Shown: piece by piece, positions 6,971-13,649 of the stretch | How the letters are laid out: every line of letters starts with the position of its first letter | Numbering within the stretch: position 1 is the stretch's first letter | Source of the DNA: Acidimicrobiaceae bacterium | GTDB taxonomy: Bacteria > Actinomycetota > Acidimicrobiia > Acidimicrobiales > RAAP-2 | DNA: 13,649 nucleotides | Direction of reading: 5' to 3' | NCBI GenBank assembly: GCA_003133005.1 | Contig: PKZI01000242.1 | Coordinates: 7,346-20,994, forward strand | The notes under the pieces: model-generated | What the model was told of the DNA's origin: nothing | Databases searched by the model: none | The model's input: the letters and a program-made list of their open reading frames with translations, nothing else | Translations under genes and position numbers: made by a program

Positions 6971-8011
6971 ATGGAAATTGGCGTGTTCACATTCGCGGAC
7001 GTAAGTCCTAATAAAGACGGAATTCAAGCCGCGCAACGGCTCCCAGAGTTGGTCGAGGAAATCGCACTCGCGGACGAGGTAGGACTCGACGTGTTTGGGA
7101 TAGGCGAGCACCATCGACCCGACTTCGCGGCGCCCGCACCTCCCGTGCTCCTTGCGGCGGCGGCAAGTCGAACATCGAATATCCGGCTCACGAGCGCTGT
7201 GACAGTGCTCGGTACCGAAGATCCCCTTCGAACAATGGAACAGTTCGCGATGCTCGATGACCTCTCCGCCGGTCGCGCAGAAATCATGGTGGGACGCGGG
7301 GCCTTTGGTGAAACGTTCGACCTCTTCGGCTTTGACATCAATGATTACGATCAACTTTTCGCTGAGAAGCTCGATTTACTTTTGGCGCTGCGAGAAGGCG
7401 AGCCCGTCACCTGGCGTGGCCACTATCGAAGTCCGCTGGAGAACGTTCGTGTCTATCCGCCGTCGGTGCAACAACCAATCCCGGTATGGCTCGCCATTGG
7501 TGGAAGTCCGGCGTCATTCGTGCGCGCGGGTCGGCTCGGGTTACCTCTCGCGGTCGGCATCATTGGTGGATCGCCGTCGCGTTTTGTTCCGGCGGTTCAC
7601 CGGTACCGCGATGTCCTTGAAACGAGTGGACACCCGACGCAACCCGTGGCGTTGACCTTCCATGGTTTTGTGGCGGGAACTTCGCAGGCAGCGGCCAACG
7701 CCTATTATCCCGGCGACGCCGAGGTGATGAATCGAATTGGTCGTGAGCGCGGATTCCCGTTCATGTCGCGCGGTGACTTCGATTTGAAGACCGCCCCGGA
7801 CGGTCCTTATATCGTCGGTTCACCCAGTCAGGTCGTCGAAAAGATACTTTCTCTTTACGAAGCGTTCGGCCACCAAAGGACGATGCTGCAGATGGCGATC
7901 GGCAGCGTTGGTCACGCGGACATCATGAGGGCCATTGAACTCCTTGGAACTGAAGTTGCCCCCGAGGTGCGCCGTGAGGTCTCCAGTCGAAAAGGTGTAC
8001 TCGCTTTCTAA
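6971..8011 (+). CDS. Luciferase-like (LLM) flavin-dependent oxidoreductase
   Basis: A 346-residue flavin (FMN/F420)-dependent oxidoreductase of the bacterial luciferase-like superfamily with a TIM-barrel fold. The N-terminal MEIGVFTFADVSP, the block VFGIGEHHRPDFAAPAPP (about 42-59) and the region LSAGRAEIMVGRGAF resemble the uncharacterised '2I7G/Atu2307' type of LLM proteins, recalled from family knowledge and not searched. A second signature, PVWLAIGGSPASFVRAGRLG, lies mid-protein. The ATG at 6971 is preceded by AAGGAG with a six-base spacer, which decides it over the in-frame GTG at 6953. Two small inverted repeats lie just before the ribosome-binding site. The gene converges on ohr, with 27 bp between the stops. 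The substrate is unknown. Confidence 0.9.
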   Translation: MEIGVFTFADVSPNKDGIQAAQRLPELVEEIALADEVGLDVFGIGEHHRPDFAAPAPPVLLAAAASRTSNIRLTSAVTVLGTEDPLRTMEQFAMLDDLSAGRAEIMVGRGAFGETFDLFGFDINDYDQLFAEKLDLLLALREGEPVTWRGHYRSPLENVRVYPPSVQQPIPVWLAIGGSPASFVRAGRLGLPLAVGIIGGSPSRFVPAVHRYRDVLETSGHPTQPVALTFHGFVAGTSQAAANAYYPGDAEVMNRIGRERGFPFMSRGDFDLKTAPDGPYIVGSPSQVVEKILSLYEAFGHQRTMLQMAIGSVGHADIMRAIELLGTEVAPEVRREVSSRKGVLAF

Positions 8012-8038
8012 CGCGAATCGTCTCCTACTGCTTGTTGT

Positions 8039-8470
8039 CTAGAGCGGCTCGCCTCCGAGGAGAAGAGTCACGTCGATATTGCCGCGCGTTGCGTTTGAAT
8101 AAGGGCACACTTTGTGCGCATCCTCAATAAGTGTGACGGCGAGCGCTCGATCGCTGACGGAGGGAATCGAGACGTCGAGAATGACGCCCAGTACGAATCC
8201 TCCCTCACCGTTCGGAGAGAGGGTGACGTTCGAATCGATTGCAACGTCGCCCGCCTCGACGTGCTGACGGCGCGCGACGTTCATGAGTGCACTCTCGAAA
8301 CACGCCGCGTAGCCAACGGCGAACAACTCCTCGGGGTTCGTGCCACCTCCGGGACCACCCATCTCGGTAGGAAGACGCAAGTCGACGTCGAGTTGATTGT
8401 CGGTCGTGTGCCCGTGACCTTCACGACCTCCGATGACGTGGGCTTGGGCGGTGTAGAGAACTTTTGCCAT
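8039..8470 (-). CDS. ohr: Organic hydroperoxide resistance protein, OsmC/Ohr family
   Basis: A 143-residue thiol peroxidase that reduces organic and fatty-acid hydroperoxides in the cytoplasm. Both reactive cysteines of the family are present: C57 in AVGYAACFESAL and C122 in KVCPYSNATRGN. The N-terminal KVLYTAQAHVIGGREGH and the GGPGGGTNPEELFA stretch are typical of Ohr rather than OsmC. Length matches the family (about 140). The frame extends to 8539, but the ATG at 8470 has AAGGAGG seven bases upstream and begins where the family begins. It lies 107 bp downstream of the leftward Rossmann/DUF2867 gene, and a perfect small inverted repeat sits in its leader. No ohrR-type regulator gene is in the window. 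Confidence 0.93.
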   Translation of the reverse strand: MAKVLYTAQAHVIGGREGHGHTTDNQLDVDLRLPTEMGGPGGGTNPEELFAVGYAACFESALMNVARRQHVEAGDVAIDSNVTLSPNGEGGFVLGVILDVSIPSVSDRALAVTLIEDAHKVCPYSNATRGNIDVTLLLGGEPL

Positions 8471-8492
8471 GATCGTTCCTCCTTGGAGACGA

Positions 8493-8508
8493 AGGGTCAG
8501 TCGACCCT
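8493..8508. repeat. Inverted repeat in the ohr leader
   Basis: AGGGTC-AGTC-GACCCT is a perfect six-base-pair inverted repeat with a four-base loop, located 23-38 bases upstream of the ohr start codon. In many bacteria ohr is controlled by the MarR-type repressor OhrR binding a nearby palindrome, but this sequence is not the known AT-rich OhrR box, so a link is only a guess. It could also be a leader hairpin. Confidence 0.3.
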
Positions 8509-8577
8509 GTTGCAGACTATCGACCCGTGAGTCGCGCAAAACGACGCTAAATCATCGAACTGCGTAATGGAGAACAG

Positions 8578-9954
8578 TCACGAAAAACGACGAGAGACGG
8601 CGAGTTTGGCTGCGCGTTGAATGCGAAAACGCGCCATTCGGTTGAACACCACGTGATGGACAGGACCAAGTAATTTCCAATAGACGTAGCCGTGCACTCC
8701 ACGTGGGCGAAAGGCCGCGATCTGGTGAAGGACGCCACCACGAACGTGATAGCCCAACCACGCGTCACCCGGAAACCACCCCACACTGCGTAAGACCAAT
8801 TCACCCGGAGCCGCGTGTTCGATTCGCCACCAATCAACGAGCGCTCCGTTCTCGAGACTGGGCGGTTTCAAGGGGCGTAGGCGTTCGCCCACCAATCTCC
8901 CCAGAAGAAGTCGAAGAACCCATATTGGTGCGACGCCGTACCACGTGAGTTTGCCACCAATTTCTTCGAGGTCGCGTCGAAGTGCATTCTCAACCGCCGG
9001 GGGAACTGGCGTGCCAACGATAACCGTGTAGACACCATTTACGAGTCCGCTTTCGCGGTGTAGTAAGGAATTCGATACTTCATCATCTTGATGTTGCAGT
9101 GCTCTGGTGAGTGCCTCGTCAACGCCCATTGGGGTAACTGAGAATTCGCGGTCAGTCGGTTCGGGATTGACGACTACAACCTCGACACCGAGACTGTCGA
9201 TGAGTGCTCGGCTCACTGATCGATCGACCGGCGTCACGATGTGAACCCAAAAGGAAGAAAGATACGACGTGAGAAATGGAATATCGAGTATGTAGCGGTT
9301 ACGCAGGCCTCGGACGCGGGCGTACGAGGCGATCATCTCTCGGTAGGTCGTTACTTCGGCGCCACCAATCTCGTAGACGCCCGAAGCGACACTCATCGAC
9401 TGTTCTAAATAGTCAAGGAGATCATCGAGTGCGATCGGTTGGAGTCGCGTGCGTACCCAACGAGGACAGACCATGAAGGGGAGGCGCTCGGTCACGTACC
9501 GCAGTATTTCGAAAGAAACGCTGCCTGAACCGAAGACCACTGCGGCGCGCAATTCAACAACGTCAACGCCAGCTCGAGCGAGAGCCTCGCCAACTTCGTG
9601 GCGGCTGGCGAGATGGGTAGATTTCGGCTCGTTTCCGAGAGCGCCGAGATAGATGATCCGACGAACTCCGGCCGTGGCCGCGGCTCGACCGAACGAAGTG
9701 GCGTGCGCTTCGTCGATTTCTCGAAATCCTTCGCCCAACGCCATCGAGTGCACGAGGTAATAGGCCACTTCAACGTCGGCGAGGGCGGCCGTCGTCGCAA
9801 TCTCGTCGCCGACGTCCACTGACATTACCCTTACGTGGGTCGTCTCGGGTGTCATCGTTCGACTGAAGGCGACTACTTTGTGGTCGTTTTCGATGAGACG
9901 CGTGGTTAGTGCGCGCCCGACGAATCCTGACGCACCGGCGATTCCAACTCGCAT
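8578..9954 (-). CDS. NAD(P)-binding Rossmann protein with DUF2867 C-terminal domain
   Basis: A 458-residue two-domain protein. The first half is an atypical short-chain dehydrogenase/NmrA-like Rossmann fold: MRVGIAGASGFVGRAL carries the GxxGxxG dinucleotide motif at residues 7-13, followed by VAYYLVHSM and RRIIYLGALGN, as in nucleoside-diphosphate-sugar epimerase relatives. The last third (about 300-450) matches the DUF2867 pattern: DWWRIE, GWFPGDAWLGYHV, FRPRGVHGYVYWKLLGPVHHVVFNRM. This pairing is common in actinobacteria; its reaction is not known to me. The ATG at 9954 has AGAGGA five bases upstream, so the frame's earlier codons (to 9975) are not used. It is leftward, between aguA (143 bp upstream) and ohr (107 bp downstream); a redox-stress link with ohr is possible but unproven. 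Confidence 0.88.
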   Translation of the reverse strand: MRVGIAGASGFVGRALTTRLIENDHKVVAFSRTMTPETTHVRVMSVDVGDEIATTAALADVEVAYYLVHSMALGEGFREIDEAHATSFGRAAATAGVRRIIYLGALGNEPKSTHLASRHEVGEALARAGVDVVELRAAVVFGSGSVSFEILRYVTERLPFMVCPRWVRTRLQPIALDDLLDYLEQSMSVASGVYEIGGAEVTTYREMIASYARVRGLRNRYILDIPFLTSYLSSFWVHIVTPVDRSVSRALIDSLGVEVVVVNPEPTDREFSVTPMGVDEALTRALQHQDDEVSNSLLHRESGLVNGVYTVIVGTPVPPAVENALRRDLEEIGGKLTWYGVAPIWVLRLLLGRLVGERLRPLKPPSLENGALVDWWRIEHAAPGELVLRSVGWFPGDAWLGYHVRGGVLHQIAAFRPRGVHGYVYWKLLGPVHHVVFNRMARFRIQRAAKLAVSRRFS

Positions 9955-10097
9955 CGAAGTCCTCTCGGTACGCAAGTCTGTTTTATTTGCGCACGGAGTC
10001 TGACCTTAAGTGTCGTCGCTGCGGCAACGTGCATCCTCCTGAGACGAGCTGCGCGGAGACTCGAACGCGGGCGCGAAGTCGCTTTAACGACGGTCGA

Positions 10098-11123
10098 TTA
10101 GGAGGTTTGAGGTTGTTGCTGGGTGATGCAGTGCACGCCGCCACCATGAGAAAAGATTGTGCGTCCATCCGCTGACTCAATTTGGCGTCCAGGGTAGAAC
10201 CGCGTGAGGAGTCCTAGTGCTTCGTCATCGTTTTGATCATTGAACGTACCCACAACAACAAATCCGTTGCCGATGTAGTGATTGATGTACGAATAGTCGG
10301 TCCATGTTCCGTCGACTTCGATTGTCGCGGGAGCGGGGACTTCAACTACCTCGAGCGTACGTCCCGAGGCGTCAACGCTGGATCGAAGAAGTTTGATGAT
10401 TTCTTTCGTGACCGCGTAGTCGGGGTGACCGGTATCTCGTTGACTATGTGCCGCGACGAGACCGGGTTCTATAAAAGTGGCCACGATATCAACGTGCCCC
10501 CGAGTGCCAAACTCGTCATAGTCACGTGTGAGTCCGCGCGGTAACCAGATCGCTCGCTGCGTTCCGAGTTGTGCGTGTATTTCTTCCTCGACCTGGGCGC
10601 GCGTCCAACCCGGGTTTCGTTGCGGATCGAGTTGCACGGTGTCGGTGAGCAGTACCGTGCCGGCGCCGTCGACGTGTAGTCCACCTCCCTCGTTGGTGAG
10701 CGTCGAGTGACGAATCGCGGCGTTGCTCTGTTGTGCAATTTCGCTGGCGAGCCGTGCGTCGTTTTCCCACGAAGCCCACTCTTGGTCGCCCCACCCGTTA
10801 AAGATCCAGTCGACTGCGCCAAGTTTGCCGTTGCGTACGGTATTCGTCGGGCCGCTGTCACGAATCCACGCGTCATTGATTGGTCGTTCAATGATCTCCA
10901 CGTTTCGACCCACGTAGTTTTGCGCCAAGTCGCCCTGGCCGTCACTCGCGACCAACGTGACCGGTTCGTAACGGGCAATTGTGTTCGCGACGTCCGCCCA
11001 CGCCACCCTCGCGGCCTCGAGTGTCGTCGAGCCCTCATTGCCAAACGTGCTATTTGCGAGAGGGAACGCTACCCACGTGCGCTCGTGAGGTTCCCATTCG
11101 GCGGGCATCCGCCAGTCGCTCAT
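10098..11123 (-). CDS. aguA: Agmatine deiminase
   Basis: Hydrolyses agmatine to N-carbamoylputrescine and ammonia. At 341 residues it is close to family length (about 340-380), and the conserved core is complete: MPAEWEPHERTWVAFP near the start, NDAWIRDSGP (83-92), NEGGGLHVDG (144-153), GHVDI with H210 and D212, and the catalytic cysteine C332 in HGGGVHCITQQQP. The Cys-His-acid set identifies the guanidino-modifying fold. The ATG at 11123 begins where family members do, but no Shine-Dalgarno sequence precedes it; the ATG six codons in (11108) is the alternative. It starts 21 bp from the divergent aguB, whose product acts on its product. Peptidyl-arginine deiminase relatives share the fold, but the neighbour makes agmatine the best substrate. 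Confidence 0.92.
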   Translation of the reverse strand: MSDWRMPAEWEPHERTWVAFPLANSTFGNEGSTTLEAARVAWADVANTIARYEPVTLVASDGQGDLAQNYVGRNVEIIERPINDAWIRDSGPTNTVRNGKLGAVDWIFNGWGDQEWASWENDARLASEIAQQSNAAIRHSTLTNEGGGLHVDGAGTVLLTDTVQLDPQRNPGWTRAQVEEEIHAQLGTQRAIWLPRGLTRDYDEFGTRGHVDIVATFIEPGLVAAHSQRDTGHPDYAVTKEIIKLLRSSVDASGRTLEVVEVPAPATIEVDGTWTDYSYINHYIGNGFVVVGTFNDQNDDEALGLLTRFYPGRQIESADGRTIFSHGGGVHCITQQQPQTS

Positions 11124-11144
11124 GCGCGTACGAATGGTGAGAAC

Positions 11145-12074
11145 ATGGTGGACATGCTAACCATCACGAGTATTGGCCGGCCGATCTCACCGGCCCGAGT
11201 GAAAGATCCAAACCGCGAACCCTTTCGGATTGGAGCGGTGCAACAACGTTGGCACGCCGATCCAACACAACACGTTGCCGCATTGCACGAAGGTGCTCAT
11301 ATCGCCGCGCAACTTGGAGCGCAACTGGTCTGTTTTCCGGAATTGACGCTCTCGAGTTACTTTGCCGACGTTCAGCCAACCTCGACGCCGTCACTTCTTG
11401 CTGAAAGCATCGACGACGGTCCCACACGAGTCTTCGCCACTCAACTTGCTCGCGACATCGATGTACCGGTACACGCATCACTCTACGAACGCGCGAACAG
11501 CGAGGACGCCCTCGGTTACAACACCGCGATTGTCGTTGCTCCGGACGGGGCATTGATTTCGCGGACTCGCAAGCTTCACATTCCCAAGACTGCGGGTTAC
11601 TACGAAGACAAGTACTTTCAGCCCGGACCGTCCGGCCCCGAAAGTTTTCCCATCGTTGACCTTGCTCAAGGCCGATTTGGCTTCCCTACGTGTTGGGATC
11701 AGTGGTTTCCTGAACTAGCGCGCGCCTACTCGCTTGCGGGTGCCGAAGTACTTGTCTATCCGACTGCCATCGGAAGCGAACCAGATCATCCTGACTTTGA
11801 CACCGAGCCACTTTGGCAAAATGTCATCACGGCCAACGGCATCGCCAATGGGACGTTCATGGTCGCGGTCAATCGCTTTGGTTCAGAGGGACTACTCACG
11901 TTCTACGGAAGTTCGTTCATTTCTGATCCGTACGGACGCATCCTGGTACAAGCGCCACGCGACGAGCCAGCGGTGCTGGTAGCTGACCTTGACTTGGATC
12001 AACGAAATGATTGGCTCACCTTATTTCCCTTTCTCACCACACGACGCCCCGACGCTTATGGAGCGTTGACCTAA
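11145..12074 (+). CDS. aguB: N-carbamoylputrescine amidase
   Basis: A cytoplasmic hydrolase of the nitrilase superfamily that splits N-carbamoylputrescine into putrescine, CO2 and ammonia, the step after agmatine deiminase. With this start it has 309 residues. The Glu-Lys-Cys triad is visible: E66 in CFPELTL, K143 in RKLHIPK and C183 in PTCWDQWFPE, the last being the typical AguB sequence; HIPKTAGYYEDKYFQPG also fits. The first 27 residues, before the conserved FRIGAVQQRW, are longer than usual. The frame is open back to 10707, but that part is antisense to aguA. The ATG at 11145 has GGTGAG three bases upstream; 11154 is a second choice. It converges on arcC with a 95-bp gap holding only weak hairpins (e.g. 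GGTGC/GCACC at 12147-12158). Confidence 0.92.
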   Translation: MVDMLTITSIGRPISPARVKDPNREPFRIGAVQQRWHADPTQHVAALHEGAHIAAQLGAQLVCFPELTLSSYFADVQPTSTPSLLAESIDDGPTRVFATQLARDIDVPVHASLYERANSEDALGYNTAIVVAPDGALISRTRKLHIPKTAGYYEDKYFQPGPSGPESFPIVDLAQGRFGFPTCWDQWFPELARAYSLAGAEVLVYPTAIGSEPDHPDFDTEPLWQNVITANGIANGTFMVAVNRFGSEGLLTFYGSSFISDPYGRILVQAPRDEPAVLVADLDLDQRNDWLTLFPFLTTRRPDAYGALT

Positions 12075-12169
12075 GAGTTCGTCAAGAGTAAGAGTGTTGA
12101 GCAACTGAAAGTGAATTTCAATCTGCGTCGAACGTTCCTGGAAGTCGGTGCGGGCACCACAAGTTAATG

Positions 12170-13069
12170 TCAGGGAAGTATGGTCGTACCCACAGTGCCG
12201 TTCAAGAGAGCCGGGGCGTCATCGAAGGTTCCAATTACCGCCCTCTTACCCGTGGCCTTGACGAATCGACATGCCGCTTCAACTTTGGGACCCATCGAGC
12301 CCGGTGGAAAATTCATTGTGCGCAGTTCTGCGACGGTGACAGTCTTGAGCGGATGCTGTGTCGCTAATCCGAAATCCACGAAAACCGCGGGAACGTCGGT
12401 CAATAAAAGTAATACGTCTGCGTGGACGTCGCGTGCGATCAGCGCGATGGCGAGGTCCTTGTCGATGACTGCCTCAACACCGTAGAGGTGACCCTTTTTG
12501 TCGCGTGCTACCGGAATGCCGCCTCCACCGGCGCACACAACGATCGTTCCCTTCGAGGCCAAGCTCTCGACCGTGGATAACTCAACGACCTCAATCGGTT
12601 CGGGCGAGGCAACGACGCGTCGCCAGAGCGCGCCGTCACAATGCATGGTCCATTTTCCCGCTCCGATGCGAAGAGCGTCTTCTTTCGAGTAGCCACGTCC
12701 GACAAACTTGGTAGGGGTCGCGAAGGCTGGATCATTTGGATCGACGATGGTTTGCGTGACGAGCGCCACCACGTCGCGCGCGATGACATTCGCGAACGCC
12801 TGGACGAGCCAGTAGCCAATCATGCCTTGGGTTTGCGCGCCCAATACGTCAAGGGGAAATGGTTGATCGAGGGAAGGGTCACTCGCACTCTCGATCGCCA
12901 ACATTCCGACTTGAGGTCCGTTGCCGTGCGAGATGACCAATTCGTTATTCTCGCAAATGTGGGCGAGTTGTCGAACGGCGGCGACGACGTGGTGCTGTTG
13001 TATTTCGGCAGCGGGCTTGTCACCTCTCTGAAGAAGTGCGTTCCCGCCTAGTGCCGCGACAATGCGGAT
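12170..13069 (-). CDS. arcC: Carbamate kinase with probable AUC start
   Basis: Catalyses carbamoyl phosphate + ADP to ATP + carbamate, the ATP-forming last step of the arginine deiminase pathway. The family blocks are complete: RIVAALGGNALLQRG at the N-terminus, HGNGPQVGML, LDVLGAQTQGMIGY, CAGGGGIPV, GVEAVIDKDLA, LLLLTDV and PPGSMGPKVEA; the C-terminus is GTTILP. Homologues start with M directly before RIV, but here that codon is ATC (13069-13067), one base after the arcB TGA, with GGGAG six bases upstream. From ATC it is 299 residues, close to the usual 310. No ATG, GTG, TTG or CTG occurs in frame nearby; the next are TTG codons about 25 codons upstream, inside arcB. A rare AUC start or a single-base error (ATG to ATC) explains this best. 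The frame otherwise runs to an ATG at 13198, a shadow of arcB. Confidence 0.92.
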   Translation of the reverse strand: MRIVAALGGNALLQRGDKPAAEIQQHHVVAAVRQLAHICENNELVISHGNGPQVGMLAIESASDPSLDQPFPLDVLGAQTQGMIGYWLVQAFANVIARDVVALVTQTIVDPNDPAFATPTKFVGRGYSKEDALRIGAGKWTMHCDGALWRRVVASPEPIEVVELSTVESLASKGTIVVCAGGGGIPVARDKKGHLYGVEAVIDKDLAIALIARDVHADVLLLLTDVPAVFVDFGLATQHPLKTVTVAELRTMNFPPGSMGPKVEAACRFVKATGKRAVIGTFDDAPALLNGTVGTTILP

Positions 13070-13070
13070 G

Positions 13071-13649
13071 TCACACTCCCGCCAGTGTGGCGACCATAAT
13101 GGCCTTAATCGTGTGCAGACGGTTTTCTGCCTGGTCAAAAACAACGGAAGCCTTGGATTCGAAGACTTCGTCAGTGACCTCGAGGGCGTCGACGCCATAT
13201 TTCTTGTGAAGTTCAGCGCCCACGTCGGTGTCAGTGTTGTGCAGCGCAGGAAGGCAGTGAAGGAATTTCACGTCAGCGTTTCCCGACTCTTTTATCAGAT
13301 CGCGGTTTACCTGGTACGGCAACAGCAACTTGATTCGATCAGCCCAGGTATCCGTGGTTTCGCCCATCGAAACCCAGATGTCGGTATATATGAAATCCGA
13401 GTTCACGACAGCCTCTTGAGCGCTGTCGGTGATGAGAATCCTCGCGTCGGAAAACTGCGCCAGTTGTTTCGCGATAAGGCGGATCTCTTCGCTGGGTTGC
13501 AGTGAAATCGGCGCCGCAATTCGAACGTCCATTCCTAAGAGTGCGCCCACGCAAAGCAGCGAGTTCGCCGTATTATTTCGCGCGTCACCTAGGTACGTCA
13601 GCGCCACTTGTTCGAGCGGTTTTACGGTGTGGTCGCGAATCGTGAGAAT
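13071..13649 (-). CDS. arcB: Ornithine carbamoyltransferase, catabolic-type (5' end outside window)
   Basis: In the arginine deiminase pathway it turns citrulline and phosphate into ornithine and carbamoyl phosphate for ArcC. The last 192 residues are visible; the carbamoyl-phosphate site (STRT and HPTQ motifs) lies beyond the window edge. Visible signatures are YLGDARNNTANSLL, the ornithine-binding loop DIWVSMGE, HCLPALHN with the active-site cysteine, and VFDQAENRLHTIKAIMVATL at the end. The SMG loop argues for ornithine over putrescine as substrate. The C-terminal region resembles the E. coli ArgF/ArcB type and not the shorter anabolic ArgF that I recall from actinobacteria, so a catabolic role is likely, supported by arcC one base downstream. 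The GTG at 13607 is internal, not the start. The anabolic name argF remains possible. Confidence 0.9.
   Translation of the reverse strand: MLTIRDHTVKPLEQVALTYLGDARNNTANSLLCVGALLGMDVRIAAPISLQPSEEIRLIAKQLAQFSDARILITDSAQEAVVNSDFIYTDIWVSMGETTDTWADRIKLLLPYQVNRDLIKESGNADVKFLHCLPALHNTDTDVGAELHKKYGVDALEVTDEVFESKASVVFDQAENRLHTIKAIMVATLAGV

Noticed and set aside
6800..7354. A 184-codon leftward open frame
   Set aside because: It is mostly antisense to the well-supported flavin oxidoreductase gene, has an unnatural composition rich in Cys, His and Arg, and no ribosome-binding site.
10020..10090. tRNA-like GTTCGAGTC on the minus strand between aguA and the Rossmann/DUF2867 gene
   Set aside because: It has no D arm, anticodon stem or acceptor pairing around it; only the T-loop-like string is present.
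10707..11144. A 146-codon N-terminal extension of AguB
   Set aside because: This stretch is antisense to the conserved 5' part of aguA and matches nothing in the nitrilase family; a ribosome-binding site precedes 11145.
13070..13198. A 43-residue extension of carbamate kinase starting at ATG 13198
   Set aside because: It reads the conserved C-terminus of arcB in another frame and adds residues no carbamate kinase has; the family start coincides with 13069.
13071..13649. Putrescine carbamoyltransferase identity for the transferase
   Set aside because: The visible loop DIWVSMGE is the ornithine-binding SMG type; putrescine enzymes carry a different loop there.

Overview
The window is a stretch of bacterial chromosome from a moderately high-GC organism. 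It carries eleven well-supported protein-coding genes, one doubtful small ORF, and no RNA genes, insertion sequences or CRISPR arrays that I can see. Gene starts with strong Shine-Dalgarno sequences, a secreted protein ending in an OmpA-like domain, the DUF2867 and luciferase-like oxidoreductases and the codon choice suggest an actinobacterium, perhaps of the Acidimicrobiia type. That placement is an inference from gene content and no marker gene is present to confirm it.

Layout from left to right. (1) The 3' part of a DHA2-type drug exporter of the major facilitator superfamily runs rightward and converges on a leftward gene for a membrane-bound GGDEF+EAL cyclic-di-GMP enzyme. (2) About 550 bp follow with no convincing gene but an AT-rich patch and several hairpins, then a doubtful leftward ORF (4392-4721) whose 5' end carries a perfect 18-bp inverted repeat. 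(3) A leftward gene encodes a large exported protein: signal peptide, Ig-like domain, beta-propeller, Pro/Thr/Val linker and a C-terminal OmpA-like peptidoglycan-binding domain. Its translation-initiation region closely resembles that of the cyclic-di-GMP gene. (4) A redox group follows: a rightward luciferase-like flavin oxidoreductase, a leftward Ohr peroxidase, and a leftward Rossmann-fold/DUF2867 protein. (5) The right third is an arginine/agmatine catabolic region: agmatine deiminase (aguA, leftward) and N-carbamoylputrescine amidase (aguB, rightward) start only 21 bp apart. Leftward arcB (ornithine carbamoyltransferase, cut by the window end) and arcC (carbamate kinase) follow with a 1-base gap.

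How the genes work together. AguA and AguB together convert agmatine to putrescine, CO2 and ammonia. ArcB and ArcC are the last two steps of the arginine deiminase pathway, giving ornithine and ATP from citrulline; arginine deiminase itself would have to lie outside the window, possibly just upstream of arcB. The visible part of ArcB has the ornithine-type SMG motif rather than a putrescine carbamoyltransferase loop, so the two routes look like parallel guanidino-compound degradation modules, not a single agmatine-fermenting pathway. The most unusual details are that arcC has no normal start codon in the expected place (best candidate AUC), the very tight aguA/aguB divergence, and the shared leader between the cyclic-di-GMP gene and the surface-protein gene.
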